Shown: in pieces, positions 1 through 11,460 of the stretch
How positions within the stretch are numbered: position 1 is the stretch's first letter
How the letters are laid out: the number at the start of each line of letters is the position of its first letter
From: Dysidea avara
Taxonomy: Eukaryota > Porifera > Demospongiae > Dictyoceratida > Dysideidae
Direction: 5' to 3'
Length of the DNA stretch: 64,000 nt
Assembly: GCF_963678975.1 (NCBI RefSeq)
Contig: NC_089272.1
Location: 22,519,399-22,583,398, forward strand
Notes under the pieces: generated by a model
Database searches by the model: none
Told to the model about the DNA's origin: nothing
Seen by the model: the letters and a program-made list of their open reading frames with translations, nothing else
Position numbers and translations under genes: made by a program

Positions 1-550
1 AAAAGTAATTTATGAGATTATTCCTCTGATTATTTAACATTTCTACCATTGATACCATCACTACATAGCTAAATTTTCACCAACTTGACATACATATGTA
101 TGGTTTACATGTGACCTAGTTGTAAGTAGGTAGCTAATGCACTATGCAAAGTCTCATTAAATACCGATGTACTTGATCACAGTGGTGACATAGTGGAAGT
201 AAGGTGATGTATGTATTCATGCTGGATTAACACCTACCATATTTATGTAGTGTCTTGTATGTATAACAATAATTACCTTGACTGCAGACCATAGTTTACA
301 TACAATAATCAGACAACTAATGATGTAACATGGGTTATTTATTAGTTGCTAGTGAATATAGCAACACTATGAAATGTTCAATGATTGTAGTCAGTGTTAG
401 TCACATATCCACACATTGCCTAGGCATGAGTCAAGTTATAAAGGGAATTCATACGTTGGAAGCCATTGTTAGCCCAACAACCACTTCTGGTTAGAACTGT
501 ATCAGTACTACATGGCTTCTATGTTCACTTGCAGCATGTGGCATGTGGAC
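1..550. other. gene-free AT-rich stretch
   Basis: I see no coding signal or recognisable repeat here, only AT-rich sequence with short runs such as tacatatgta. It ends where the large inverted repeat starts. Confidence 0.5.
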
Positions 551-1537
551 AGAAATTAGGTGTGTGTGCGTGTGTGTGTGTGTGTGTAATGTGAGTATAT
601 ATTTGGGATGGTGTAGTTAAACTATATAACTGCATATAACTGAACTCACTTGCTCTATACAAATAAGTTCTCAACAAATTCATCAGATGGCCAGGCTGTT
701 TCACTTTTCTATGAACTCATGATACTTAAAATCAAGTGATAGTTAGGAGGTAACTGTACATGTGACGCACGTAATTGCATGCTTCCTACTGTTTTCTAGG
801 TAACTATATAAAACCCTACATATTATATGTACATATACATACGTAAGTTTTACTTTTATAGATAACTACACACTCATGTACATTGTACATACATGAATGT
901 TATAACACACTAGCTATATGCACACAGAAGTTTAACTGTGATGCATTATTGTTTCAGTGTTAGTTCCTCTTCACACTCATGTACATTGAATGTTATAACA
1001 CACTAGCTATGTGCACACAGGACTTCAACTCTGATGTTTATTTCAGTGTTAGTTCCTCTTCATACTCATGTACATTGTACATCCATGAGTGTTATAAAAG
1101 GAACTAACACTGAAACAATAATGCATCAGAGTTGAACACCTGTGTGCACATAGCTAGTGTGTTATAACATTCATGTATGTACAATGTACATGAGTGTGTG
1201 GTTATCTATAAAAGTAAAACTTACGTATGTATATGTACATATACACTATGTAGAGTTTTCAGTATATAGTTACCTAGAAAACAGTAGGAAGCATGCAATT
1301 ACATGCATCACATGTATACAGTTACCTCACAATGTACACCTAACTATCACTTGATTTTAAGTATCATGAGTTCATAGAAAAGTGAAACAGCCTGGCCATC
1401 TGATGAATTTGTTGAGAAATCATTTGTAGAGCAAGTGAGTTCAGTTATATGCAGTTATATAGTTTAACTACACCATCCCAAATATATACTCACATCACAC
1501 ACACACACACACACATACACACACACGCCTAATTTCT
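551..1537. repeat. large inverted repeat (foldback element), about 1 kb
   Basis: The left arm runs from about 551 (AGAAATTAGGTGTGTGTGCG) and its reverse complement closes the element at 1537. Matching landmarks in inverted order are the TG/CA tracts, the block near GATGGCCAGGCTG (left about 687, right about 1393), GCATGCTTCCTACTG, and ATGTACATACATGAATG. Arms are roughly 400-450 bp with some indels. The centre (about 870-1090) holds two direct near-copies of a ~100 bp unit containing ACACACTAGCTATRTGCACA. No transposase is encoded. The structure fits a foldback/MITE element. Confidence 0.85.
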
Positions 1538-2234
1538 AGCAACTATACAGCTACACAGCTATGTACATATCAATTTACCACTGATCATAAGCAGCCCATT
1601 TTATGTTGTATATGTAATTTCATACGTACATACTGTCATTTCCGATTACAAATAATGGAGTAAGAGTGAATAATTTGTTGCAATACTCAAAAGCAACAAT
1701 TTACAACTTACACACCATACTTCATGCGGTTAAGTAAAGCTGGTGTGATACAATTAAACAAAAGATGAATTTGCTGCTCAGTATTCAATGGAGTGTAGCT
1801 AGTTCATTCATACCAGTGAACCATGGAACCCTATAACCTACCAAAACAACCACCATCATTAGACAGCAGTTGAGAAGAGAGCCACATCACATGCAGAATG
1901 ACGGTTAGGTTATTGTATTGATGAACATTAATCATTTATAATTAGCATTACATCTGATGAAATATACTTTTAATAGTTAGCAATACATGTACTGCAACAT
2001 TAATTTTGGTAATATATAATTTCTAACTTAAAGTATGCATCATATTGTCTCAGATTACTGGCTACTTCTTGTTTGAGGCATTCTTGAAAGCTGTCATTTA
2101 CCCATGAAGCTAAATTGTATGAGATGATCACACTTGTGAGGTCCACATAACGTTGGTTTGAAGCCTACACGTTGTACCACAGATACTATATCTATGCTTG
2201 CAGATACTTGACATTCAGAGATATAGTCATCACT
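1538..2234. other. gene-free stretch
   Basis: AT-rich sequence with no supported gene or repeat. Confidence 0.45.
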
Positions 2235-2489
2235 GTCACCATTTTTTATACAGTAAAGACTCGTGGCAGTTACCTTACTATGATAACAGTGGCCATAGCA
2301 AACAGGTCAAACTGTAGATACAAGGCCATGCAACTTACTTATTTAGATGACTATATTAAAAAAAGTCACCATTTTTTATACAGTAAAGACTCGTGGCAGT
2401 TACCTTACTATGATAACAGTGGCCATAGCAAACAGGTCAAACTGTAGATACAAGGCCATGCAACTTACTTATTTAGATGACTATATTAA
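2235..2489. repeat. tandem duplication, 130 bp unit x2
   Basis: GTCACCATTTTTTATACAGT starts at 2235 and again at 2365, and the two units are practically identical to the end of CTATATTAA at 2489. The lack of divergence points to a recent duplication. The open frame running through both copies is a by-product of the repeat and is not a gene. Confidence 0.95.
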
Positions 2490-2589
2490 TGCGTTGCATT
2501 GGAATGCATTGTAATGTTAATGTATGAAATATTAGTAGCTGGTGCAGAAGACACGTGTAAGTTTCAGCCCAGTGCTCAATTATTGCATA

Positions 2590-2610
2590 GATATATATAT
2601 ATATATATAT
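2590..2610. repeat. (AT)n microsatellite
   Basis: About ten uninterrupted AT units. Confidence 0.9.
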
Positions 2611-2689
2611 TGGGTAACGAATATATAATCTATGATTATTGTGGTATCATAAAGGCAAGCAATATTCCTATAGGGTTATTATAACATCT

Positions 2690-4524
2690 TCACATCGCAA
2701 GCAATGTGAGGAAATGCATATGTATGACATACATAGTTGATCATGACAATAATTACGGTACAATGAAATGTAATAGAATTGTGATGCTCATAAGCTTAGT
2801 AGTACAACTGTGTCTACACTGTAATACATATCATGAAACTGATTCGCAAATAATCACATGTACATACACACAGAGGAAATTTTTTCCGACACTAGTTGTG
2901 AACATGAAATTTTATCGGAGCACCCTGTACATTGTAAGTATGTAATTATGGCTTTTATAATGTGAAATGTGTGTTTTTGCAGCACATGCACACCTACATA
3001 CCTGCATTTTGAAAACGACTGTCATGCGTCAATCACCTTTAGTATCTTCTACATTTTGCATGTGCATAAACTCAACTATATATCTATGTTATAATTGGTC
3101 GTGAATGATGAATGATGCAGCATGAGATAAATGTATAACATTGAAATCTACAAGAAGTTCATGATAAGATGTAATAATTCTGAAGAAAATGGGTGGTCAC
3201 TGAAATCATGAAATTTAATACTACAAGCATGCAGCCACATAAGTACCTGTATGTGTAATTCTATACTCTTTCAATCTATAGCTAAACTGTAAAAAATTTC
3301 GTACACTGTAAATGTAAATGCTCCATTAGTGCAACACCTTGACGTACATAGTTATATGTACCTCAGTTAATCAGGAACATCAAACTCATTTGTAGCTACA
3401 AGTACAGTTAGTGAGACACTGATTTCTATAGCTCTAAGAACACGAGGGAACTTGTGATATATAGGCAGAACTTAATTCCTAAGTGCATAAAGTGCATAAT
3501 TTAACAGTTGTCATGCAGGTGAATTACATGAACATAACTAAAATGAGTGATACACTCATCTGTGAAATCATACAAGCATAATCACTTGCATTGTGCGGAT
3601 TTCGTTGGAGGCATGAATAGGTATGACATCTGCCAGAACAAATTTTAAAAATCAAGATATAAGTCAGTCATTTTATGCAGTAGCCACACATTCAATAACA
3701 GGACCATTAAACCAACAACTTCACTGAAGTCAACAAAATGGCATATTCACAGCAGAGTATTATTTAGTTGTCTAGCCAGAATATTCCAATTTTCTCTCAA
3801 TTCATTTCCTAACGAATGTATAAGGTGAAATAAATCCTCTTTTTTGATAAGCACAACATTTAATGTTAAACAAGTATCAGTGTATACATGGCCATTTTAG
3901 GATTACAAGATTGTAGATCAGCTACCTACAACTTAGTTGCAGAATATTATACATATAGTTGTGCACATCCAAATGCATATGTATATATAGCTACTGGCAG
4001 ATGTTCACAGATGTTCAATAACATAAGTTGGATAACTCATAGATCAATGAGTGATAACATTGCATTTATGACTATTAGTACAGGTAGTCATGGATAGGAG
4101 TTATATCACAGGAAAATGGATAGAGTATTCAAGTTTGGAAGCCATATTCATCCCAACATCTACAACTTAACATAATTATTCATATATTTTTCATGTTTCT
4201 TTAACTGGCTTCTGTGTGGTGTCACCGAGACCCTATTTGGTAAGCATTGCTAAGCATTTGACTATCAACACACAGATCTGAAATCAGGGAATGAACCCAT
4301 GCTAGTTAATGGACCGGAGTGACTAAAGGAAGTTGCTCAGGAAATCTAACCCTGTTACAGTATTTTATATATTTGTATAGACCAGACTTAGCAAAACTAT
4401 TATATAAGCAAGGGAACAACATTGAGATTGGGCCATCTATATATATTATGCTACTGTAACTTTGGCATATTAGAGAGCTATATGGTAATACTCCATATAG
4501 CCATATACTTTGAATATGAACTAA
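2690..4524. other. gene-free stretch
   Basis: No frame longer than background, no splice-bounded exon with protein-like composition, and no recognisable transposon. Short open frames here look random for AT-rich DNA. Confidence 0.45.
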
Positions 4525-4682
4525 CTAATATGTCCATTGGTGGATCAAGCATAAATATATTGTGGTCCAGTGCCGTTACAACTTAGGAAGCCTAGCTATA
4601 GAGCTAATATGTCTATTGGTGGATCAAGCATAAATATATTGTGGTCCAGTGCTGTTACAACTTAGGAGGCCTAGCTATAGAG
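4525..4682. repeat. tandem duplication, 79 bp unit x2
   Basis: The unit starts CTAATATGTC at 4525 and 4604 and ends CTAGCTATAGAG at 4603 and 4682. The copies differ at a handful of bases (for example CCATTGG/CTATTGG and GCCGTT/GCTGTT). Confidence 0.93.
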
Positions 4683-4857
4683 AGACAAATTTGAAACCTT
4701 TCAAAGGGTTATCCTAACTCAAAAACCGGATATTTTTTCATAGCCTAATTTAGTTCTTTAGTGTGAGGCATCTATTTGCATAGTTTACTTTGCATTTGCA
4801 ATTGTAACAAAACACTTTACCTTGAAAAGCAAAACAGAATTTAGATACTATTGTACT

Positions 4858-5189
4858 CAGGGGCGGATCCAAGGGGAGGGGCACAAACAAGTTCAAATCC
4901 ACATCATTAAAAAGAAGAATCTAGTCTGAGTAGCTAGCATAGTACAGTTTGTCATCATCGATGCAAACAATTAGATCAGTAGTGTTTCATTAGACGTAAT
5001 ATTACCAAATAGACAGAAGGTTAGCTATATGAAGATGGCTTAAACACCTGTCAAACAATAATTATTTTACAGGTGCTTATTATGCACAATGATGTTGGGT
5101 AACAGTTTGACTTTAGCTTTAGTTTCAGGGTAAAGGGAGGAGATATGGGGGGGATTTGCCCCAAATGCCTCATGCTGGATCTACCATTG
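4858..5189. mobile_element. non-autonomous TIR element (CAGGGGCGGATCC type) with 5 bp TSD
   Basis: The left end CAGGGGCGGATCCAAG pairs with the degenerate right end TGCTGGATCTACCATTG. The element is flanked by GTACT at 4853-4857 and 5190-5194. It contains no coding sequence. Related ends occur at 23600-24056, 27932 and, condensed, at 7060-7140. The 332 bp length fits a MITE. The superfamily is not assigned because the TSD is 5 bp. Confidence 0.7.
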
Positions 5190-5194
5190 GTACT

Positions 5195-6049
5195 TGTTAG
5201 AACTTGAATCCTACTGTTGCATAAAAATTAACCCGTGCTAGAATGTTGAATGCTAGGCTTTTGTCCAGTCTGAGATTGAGAAATTGCTCTAAATGGCCAG
5301 CAGCTACAATAATCACCTATAGTTATGTATGATTAGTTTGCTACAACTGGCCAATCAACAGACACCATTACATGGTAAATTATTTGCCAGACCAAACTGT
5401 AAGCTTGTAACCAATCCTCATGGCTATGAAGTATTTTGCCGTTCAAAATTCTGTGGTATTCTATGGTGTACACAAAATTGCTATTGCTGGTAAAGACGGA
5501 GCTGTGCAAGTATACTAATTTCATTTGTTAGTTTACCAGATGTCTGGATATATTGGAAATTCCTCTATGACTCTGTCTTCCATATTAAATTAATTTTAAA
5601 AATGAGCTAGAGATATCATACCAAAACAAGAGAGATAAACCTAGCTGAGTGGGACAATTCCTACATTGTTCATTGCACAATGCTAATAAATTTAATAGTT
5701 GTAAAATAATCACTTAATGGATTTGCATTAGTACATTAATATCCTTTGCGCCATTTATCACAATGATACTCTAATAGAGCACTTGGTAACTTTTTGTTTA
5801 TTAGTACCACAAAGCTAATAAATCCATAGCCAGCATAAGTTAGCTATAGTGACTAGCTACAGTAACTTATCAAGACCAAAAGCAACTCCTTACAAACAAT
5901 CCAAATAAATAGGTTTGTGAAGCAGTGCCTACACACTCAGAATAAGAAGTTATATATTGGGGTACCTTGCAGGTCCCTGGTGACATAGTTAACTATTAGT
6001 GTAGTGTGACTTCTCTATTATAATGTTTAACTTGCTTTAGCAGTAAGAT
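5195..6049. other. gene-free stretch with one ACTCTAATAGAGCA motif
   Basis: No gene seen. The recurrent motif lies at 5768-5781, away from any recognisable element. Confidence 0.45.
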
Positions 6050-6345
6050 TCTGAAATGTTGAAGAAGCATATTGGTGTAAAATCCAACAGGTATTATCCA
6101 TTCAATAACAGCTTGGCTGTATACAAAAGGTGCAACCATGAAAATAGAAATAATTTGAGACTCAAGCTGATATCTGGTACGGCCAAGAATGAATGTTACT
6201 ATAAATTACAAAGTATTAACATTGATCCTTTATTACTGACTTGTGTTCTACATTCAAGTGCTAGTAATTTGAAATATAGCCACTGTAGAAAAAGATGTGG
6301 CCGAATTACTAGCCAATTAGAGATAATTATAAGAAATTAATAAGG
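6050..6345. repeat. diverged relative of the 34.1-35.0 kb foldback arm
   Basis: Shared landmarks in the same order are GCTGATATCTG, GGCCAAGAATGAATG, TTAACATTGA, TGTGTTCTACATTCA, then GGCCGAATTACTAGCCAATTAG. These match the left arm and centre of the element at 34145-35027. Only one arm survives. The 94-codon open frame across it is a chance frame in repeat DNA. Confidence 0.7.
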
Positions 6346-7059
6346 AATGCATCATAACCATGATAGCTCAGACCTGAGTATAGAATCTCTGGCATCAGAG
6401 GGCACAGCACCCCAGAAACTGTGTTAACTTTCATAACATAAGTACAATTTGAAACATTTTCAACTACAACATGTAACAATGTGAGACTATTAGCATTTAT
6501 AAGCAGTACAAAATAGTCTGGTACAATGAGAAGATTTACTTGTGTGATTCCTACTATAGAAAAACAAAATTTAATACATATTTTTCATTTTTAGACTACT
6601 TTACACCTTGGCTGCTCTGTTAGGGTATTCGGGCATTCTGTTAGAGCATACCATCTCAGTTTTCAGCAACAATAATTTTGGCAAGACATCATTCTGATGA
6701 GAAGTTAAGCCTCCCTTATAGCAGTCCGAGAAGGGGCTTTAGCCCTAAACTCCCCTCCTTTTCACCATCTATAGAATATTAATGGTATTGTTCTAATCTA
6801 GCACTGATCACACCACATGATGTCATTGAATAGTGCACCTATCAACATAAAAACTTGCTTTCATTTTGCTTTTCTTAATAGGTAGGGCTTTGTAAATGCG
6901 GTACACAGGTTCTCATATATAACAGTGCTATTCACACACCACTTTGAAAAAAATTGAATACACTTTTGCTGAGAAGCACCAGCCACAACTCTTTTGTACC
7001 ATTAAAACAAATTCTTAGCATATTTGATTCAACATCACAAATGATATGAACTCATTAAT
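6346..7059. other. gene-free stretch
   Basis: Nothing supported. The block AGAAGGGGCTTTAGCCC near 6732 is a short inverted repeat of unknown meaning. Confidence 0.4.
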
Positions 7060-7140
7060 GGCAGTTAGCAGTTTAGGGGGGTGGGGAAATTTTCAGAGGG
7101 GGTTTCAGCTGAAACCATTGCAATGTATTCACCACTGGTT
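7060..7140. repeat. condensed remnant of the CAGTGGCGGATC-type element
   Basis: GAAATTTTCAGAGGGGGTTT is shared with 23610-23635, and the distal TTGCA...TTCACCACTGG resembles the right end TTGCA...TCCGCCACTGG at 24033-24057. Both ends seem to survive with the interior lost. Confidence 0.55.
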
Positions 7141-7599
7141 ACGCATTTTAAAACTTTGTTGCCAAAGTCACAGAAGATCTTTGAAATTTTATAGTCTAAA
7201 CTTGCAATTTCTTGTGTCTATAATGCAAATTATATATATTGTGAATTCATAGTCTAATATTTATTGAAATTTCATTGAAATTACAATGAATGCAAAAAAA
7301 AACATAAACACAATGTAATTGCAAAATGTAATTCCACTGAAATGTCAGTCAATTAGGCTGTGAATTTTATTGGTGATTTCACCAATTTCAAAGCATTCTT
7401 GACCCAAGAAATTTTAATGGGTTCATTAAAGTCGATGATGCTACTGTTAGTACTGTGCCTTCATGTAAACTTCAGTAAATTTCATAAAAATCCATCAAAA
7501 CAGCATGAAACTAGTTATCAGATTCCCATGCATTTTATAAAGCTCCATTTGAAATTTCCAGTGCCAGTTTTTCATGACATTAATTTTAAATACTTCTGG

Positions 7600-8420
7600 A
7601 GAGGTTGGATCCAGCCAAGGCCCCTGGTCCTGGCCACCTTCCTACTAAAGCAATTTAACTTTGAGCACAGCAAATCATTCCTGTGTTATGTAGATCAAAC
7701 TTTAGAACATGCTACTCTCCCTGCCAGCTAACATTACCCCTGTAGTAAAGAATGGAAATCAAAGTACTCCTGCAAACTATCAACGAATCTCACTAACGTC
7801 AGTCCTTTGTAAAGTATTATCTTTCCACCATATAATTTCCCAATTCATGTCACTAAAATTAATATCTTAAACCCTCTACAAAATGGATTCAGGTCTAAAT
7901 CCAACAATCTATATATGAACAGCCAGCAACAAACTGATTTATTACTTACAGATCTTTCAAAAGCAGAAAACTATACTGGACCTCTTCTTCAGTGGATCTC
8001 CTCCTGGTTAGTTGAACAAAATACCAAAGAGTGATTGTATCTAGTGCAATTGTCAGGGCTGGGGTATATACACAGGGTACGGTTCTACGCCTTTTCATGA
8101 TCATGTTCCTTACATATGTATATCAATGACCTAAATGAAACATTACATCTTCAGTTTGATTATTTATTTATGACTGTTTTATTTATAAGACTGGATTAAC
8201 AAAATTTAATCTAAATGGCAAATGAAATTAAAATAAACCTGAAAAACTGCCCACCCACTGAAAGAACAGCTTATTTATGACTCATATCATGGAATATGCC
8301 ACTCGAGTCTGGGATCTGTATTATAACACTGATGTTTACAAGTTGGTAAAAGTGCAAAGAAAAGCTGCTCAATGAATTTTGTCAGAATACTCTAGAACAC
8401 CAGTGTTACATCATTACTTT
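7600..8420 (+). pseudogene. decayed non-LTR retrotransposon reverse transcriptase (CR1/Jockey-like)
   Basis: Translated in three shifting frames, this reads as pieces of a LINE reverse transcriptase in the right order. They are a DPxKAPGP-like block (about 7608), LPA then ITPVxKxGN (about 7718-7760), NYQRISLTSVLCKVL (about 7770-7815), an LQNGFRSK block (about 7875), SSWL (about 8000), a GVPQGTVL-like block (about 8053-8080), and near 8290 MEYATRVWDxxY...KVQRKAAQ, the usual thumb-region ending. The YADD catalytic block is not recognisable. Frameshifts and stops throughout make it a dead copy. Family placement is by motif style only. Confidence 0.78.
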
Positions 8421-9589
8421 CCGTATACCTACAGCATCATCTAGCTAATTATTGATACACTTCCAATTTCCATCCATTCATATAAGTACATGCAGTTTTT
8501 ACTAACAAATTGCAATAATCATTAATCAGTAAATTCACCCAAGTTTCTTGGTTCTATTACATTAATTAGTAAATTATTCCAGTCTTTAACAGGTTTTGGA
8601 TAAAAAAACTATACTTATAAGTGTTAAGGGGTGCTTGTGACAGGATAAAGTGATTTAGATAACATAGTTACAGTTTTTGATATAGTGATTGTACCATTTT
8701 GTGGTTTCTACTCCCTGGCAAACCAGCTGAGCTGAATGCCCAGTACCTATTCTTAAGATTAGAGATTGCATATTTATAGTTAGCCTACTTTTGTTTAAAT
8801 CAGCAAATTCAATGTTTTAAAATTTGAAATAGGGTAAAAGTTGAGACAAAAGGTGCTCTATTATGAGTGTCTCAATTGTTTTAATGAAATAAAAGGAGTG
8901 CTGCTGAAAGCGTATTGCTGATGTTAGTTGAGGTCGTACAATGATGAAAATGCTACATAAGGAATTAATATAAATCAGTATGATCACATGCAACGCATGG
9001 GATGAGTTTAACTATGAGTTAAACATGGACAGATTTAGGGACAGTGTTAGACTTCAAAAAGCCCTAGAACATGTATAGTAGTGTTGTTCCTGAGACCATT
9101 TTATTGGTATTCAGCAAAATATGTTTTTATTTATAAATCTTGTGCATGTGACTTATGCAGCAAAGCTGCAAAAGGATCACATATATAGGAATTGTGTTGT
9201 TGTGCTTTGACATGTGATATTATACTATCAATGAACAAAAGCGTGTGGTGTGGAGTGGGGGCTTTACAGACCTATTGGGTTATCATACCACTTAGCCAAA
9301 AACACTATTATCAATGTTGCTTTTGCGGTTTTTTGCATATATTTCATCATTGAGAGAAATCAAAGGGACAAGATCTGAAGGTCAGCTGGCAACTAATGCC
9401 TTGCCTTAATTACTACTTACTTACAACTATTACAATTACTTACTACAAAATATTAAAGTTACATGAGTGGGGAAGCTTACTACAATTTCTACAAGGACAT
9501 AAAAAATGCAAAGTACTTTATTATCAGTGTCAAAAGTATTTAAAACATGATCCCATAAAATATTAATCAAGTTAACCTACCAGAGGAGG
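8421..9589. other. gene-free stretch after the LINE remnant
   Basis: Some of the first few hundred bases may be the non-coding 3' part of the LINE. Otherwise nothing is supported. Confidence 0.4.
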
Positions 9590-10075
9590 CTGCATGACTG
9601 TTATATCCTTAGTCCTTTGCCTACTATTGAGCCACTTCAGTCTGACAAGCATACTGCAGGTGCCACATGCATATATTCCATCACATGACTGTTATCCTGA
9701 GGGTGCAGGTACGACTTCCTACACCTATATCCAAGGTACTTTGTACACCTCTTCATCTGTAATAGTTTAAATATTTATGGTTTCAACTTTTGGTAACAAT
9801 ACTACAGCATATACTTTCTGTAAAATCTATGCCAACCTATTAAACAGGTTTGCATGGTGGAACAGTTATTAAAAATCTGTTACTGTTTCATTAAAGTATT
9901 TTAATGAAGGGTGACTGCTATATTAGAATATTTTGGTAGGAGAAAGGATCTAACAATGCTGAAAAGAAGCACTGTGCTTTAAAATCCAACACATAACAAT
10001 GTTGATAAATCAAATAATGCCCATTGGTTGTTCCCATTCACGTTTTCCATTCCTGTCCCAATACCATTTCCCTAG
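9590..10075. repeat. dispersed repeat, copy 1 of a diverged pair
   Basis: Landmarks GACAAGCATACTGCAGGTGCCACATGC, TGTTATCCTGA, AGTATTTTAATGA, CAATGCTGAAAAGAAGCACTGTGCT and TTCCCATTCACGTTTTCCATTCC recur in the same order at 10455-10770. A degenerate CTGCTATATTAGAATAT motif is at about 9917-9933. Confidence 0.7.
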
Positions 10076-10454
10076 AATTCTACTTACCCTGTAACGAAAA
10101 CTGGGAAGGAGAAAGACCAACAGATTTAAAGGTTGCTGATATTCAGGTTGGGATTTACAGCACAATACTTCTTTGCAGCATTGTTAGATCCTTCTACTAC
10201 AATGATCAAAACATTCTAATAGAGCAGTCAAGTTAGTAACTAACTAACCTACCAGGGACCTGCACTGGAAGCCTGTCAGCTGCCTGTGAATTTGAGACAA
10301 TTTGCTGGCAGGTATGTAAATTAGCTAAGTTGTCATCTAGCTACTCCCTATAAACCACAAGGATATATTAAACTATTAAACTGTATAAGTGTTCTATAAA
10401 CATGAAACTGTACGACATGCAATTTCTGAAATCCTATGATGGGAGTATGCAGCA

Positions 10455-10770
10455 GTATACTTGTCAGGCTGGAGCAGCTACCTGGCTCTTAGCTTCCTCA
10501 TTGCCCCTTTGACAAGCATACAGCAGCTGCCACATGCCCCATCATGCATGTGAGCTTTTATCCTGAAACTATAGGTACACCATTCTTTATTGTTCTTTTA
10601 GAGTATTTTAGTGACTTCAAATGTTTCAGTCGTTTTTGCAGAAGAATCCAGCAATGCTGCAAGAAGCATTGTGCTGTAAAGGTCAACCTGTATATTGGCA
10701 TGATGACCTTTATCAAACATTTTCTGTTGGTCATTCCCATTTCCGTTCCACTCCTATTCTTGTTTTCCTA
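10455..10770. repeat. dispersed repeat, copy 2 of a diverged pair
   Basis: Same landmark order as 9590-10075 (GACAAGCATACAGCAGCTGCCACATGC, TTTATCCTGA, AGTATTTTAGTGA, CAATGCTGCAAGAAGCATTGTGCT, TTCCCATTTCCGTTCC) but about 170 bp shorter. Overlapping open frames on both strands here are accidental. Confidence 0.7.
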
Positions 10771-11190
10771 AAGCCGGCACACCACACCGTGAGTATATTG
10801 ACAGGAAGAAAGAAAACAGCTTTCTCACGTGTGCATAGCTCCATGGCCCCTTCTCCAAAACACACCATTTTTGTATTATAGCTGTCTGCCAGGTAGGGTA
10901 CGCCACACAGCAAATTTGATTCGCAACATATGGGTGTTCAAAGTTTCATTTTAATTTCTTCTTATGCCGTATGGAGACTATGGGGCTTCGATTTTTCTTT
11001 TCGTACACTTTGCAAAAATTACTATAAAACGCAAACATTTAACTTGATTGCCTCTATCTTTGGCGCAAATGAAGACCGTGTAATGGTGGATTCACCTACC
11101 AAGCTTGCTGTGAATCTGAGGAATATCCAAGGAGTTATGAGCATTTATTCACATAAAAATATATCAAACTTCTGTCATGGCTACAGGGTA
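10771..11190 (-). repeat. diverged member of the 40.8/41.9 kb repeat family
   Basis: Read on the - strand, it carries CATAACTCCTTG, a CAAGCTTGGTA block, CATGGAGCTA, TTTCTTCCTGTCA and TATACTCAC..TGTGGTGTG in the same order as 42100-42450 on the + strand. Similarity is patchy, so this is an old copy. Confidence 0.6.
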
Positions 11191-11379
11191 TACTGAGTAT
11201 AGGAATAACTTGAAAATTGGTGTGTAGATAGGCTGATCACCATAGCAGTGCCTTTTGAAATATAGCAATAGAGTTACAGCGACAAAGTTATAAAACAAAA
11301 ACCAAACAAATGTAAAATCGCAGGATCAAGATACTCTAAATAGAGCAGTCACCACGAGGTGTACAAAAAATGTCAAAAA

Positions 11380-11460
11380 AAACTTACCAGAGTTCAAACC
11401 AGGGACCCCCATACCTAACACCTGCATTCTTCACCACTGAACCACTGCTACCTTAGCTGA
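11380..11460 (-). mobile_element. tRNA-derived SINE head
   Basis: On the - strand there is an A-box-like TGGTTCAGTGGT and, about 35 bases on, a B-box-like GGTTTGAACTC. Acceptor-stem pairing is absent, so it is not a tRNA gene. The body is not clearly the same as the SINEs at 14572 and 19551. The recurrent motif at 11333-11350 lies just beyond it. Confidence 0.6.

Noticed and set aside
2172-2447. 91-codon + strand open frame
   Set aside because: It spans a recent 130 bp tandem duplication and has no protein-like composition.
6056-6340. 94-codon + strand open frame
   Set aside because: The DNA is a relative of the non-coding foldback arm at 34.1-35.0 kb.
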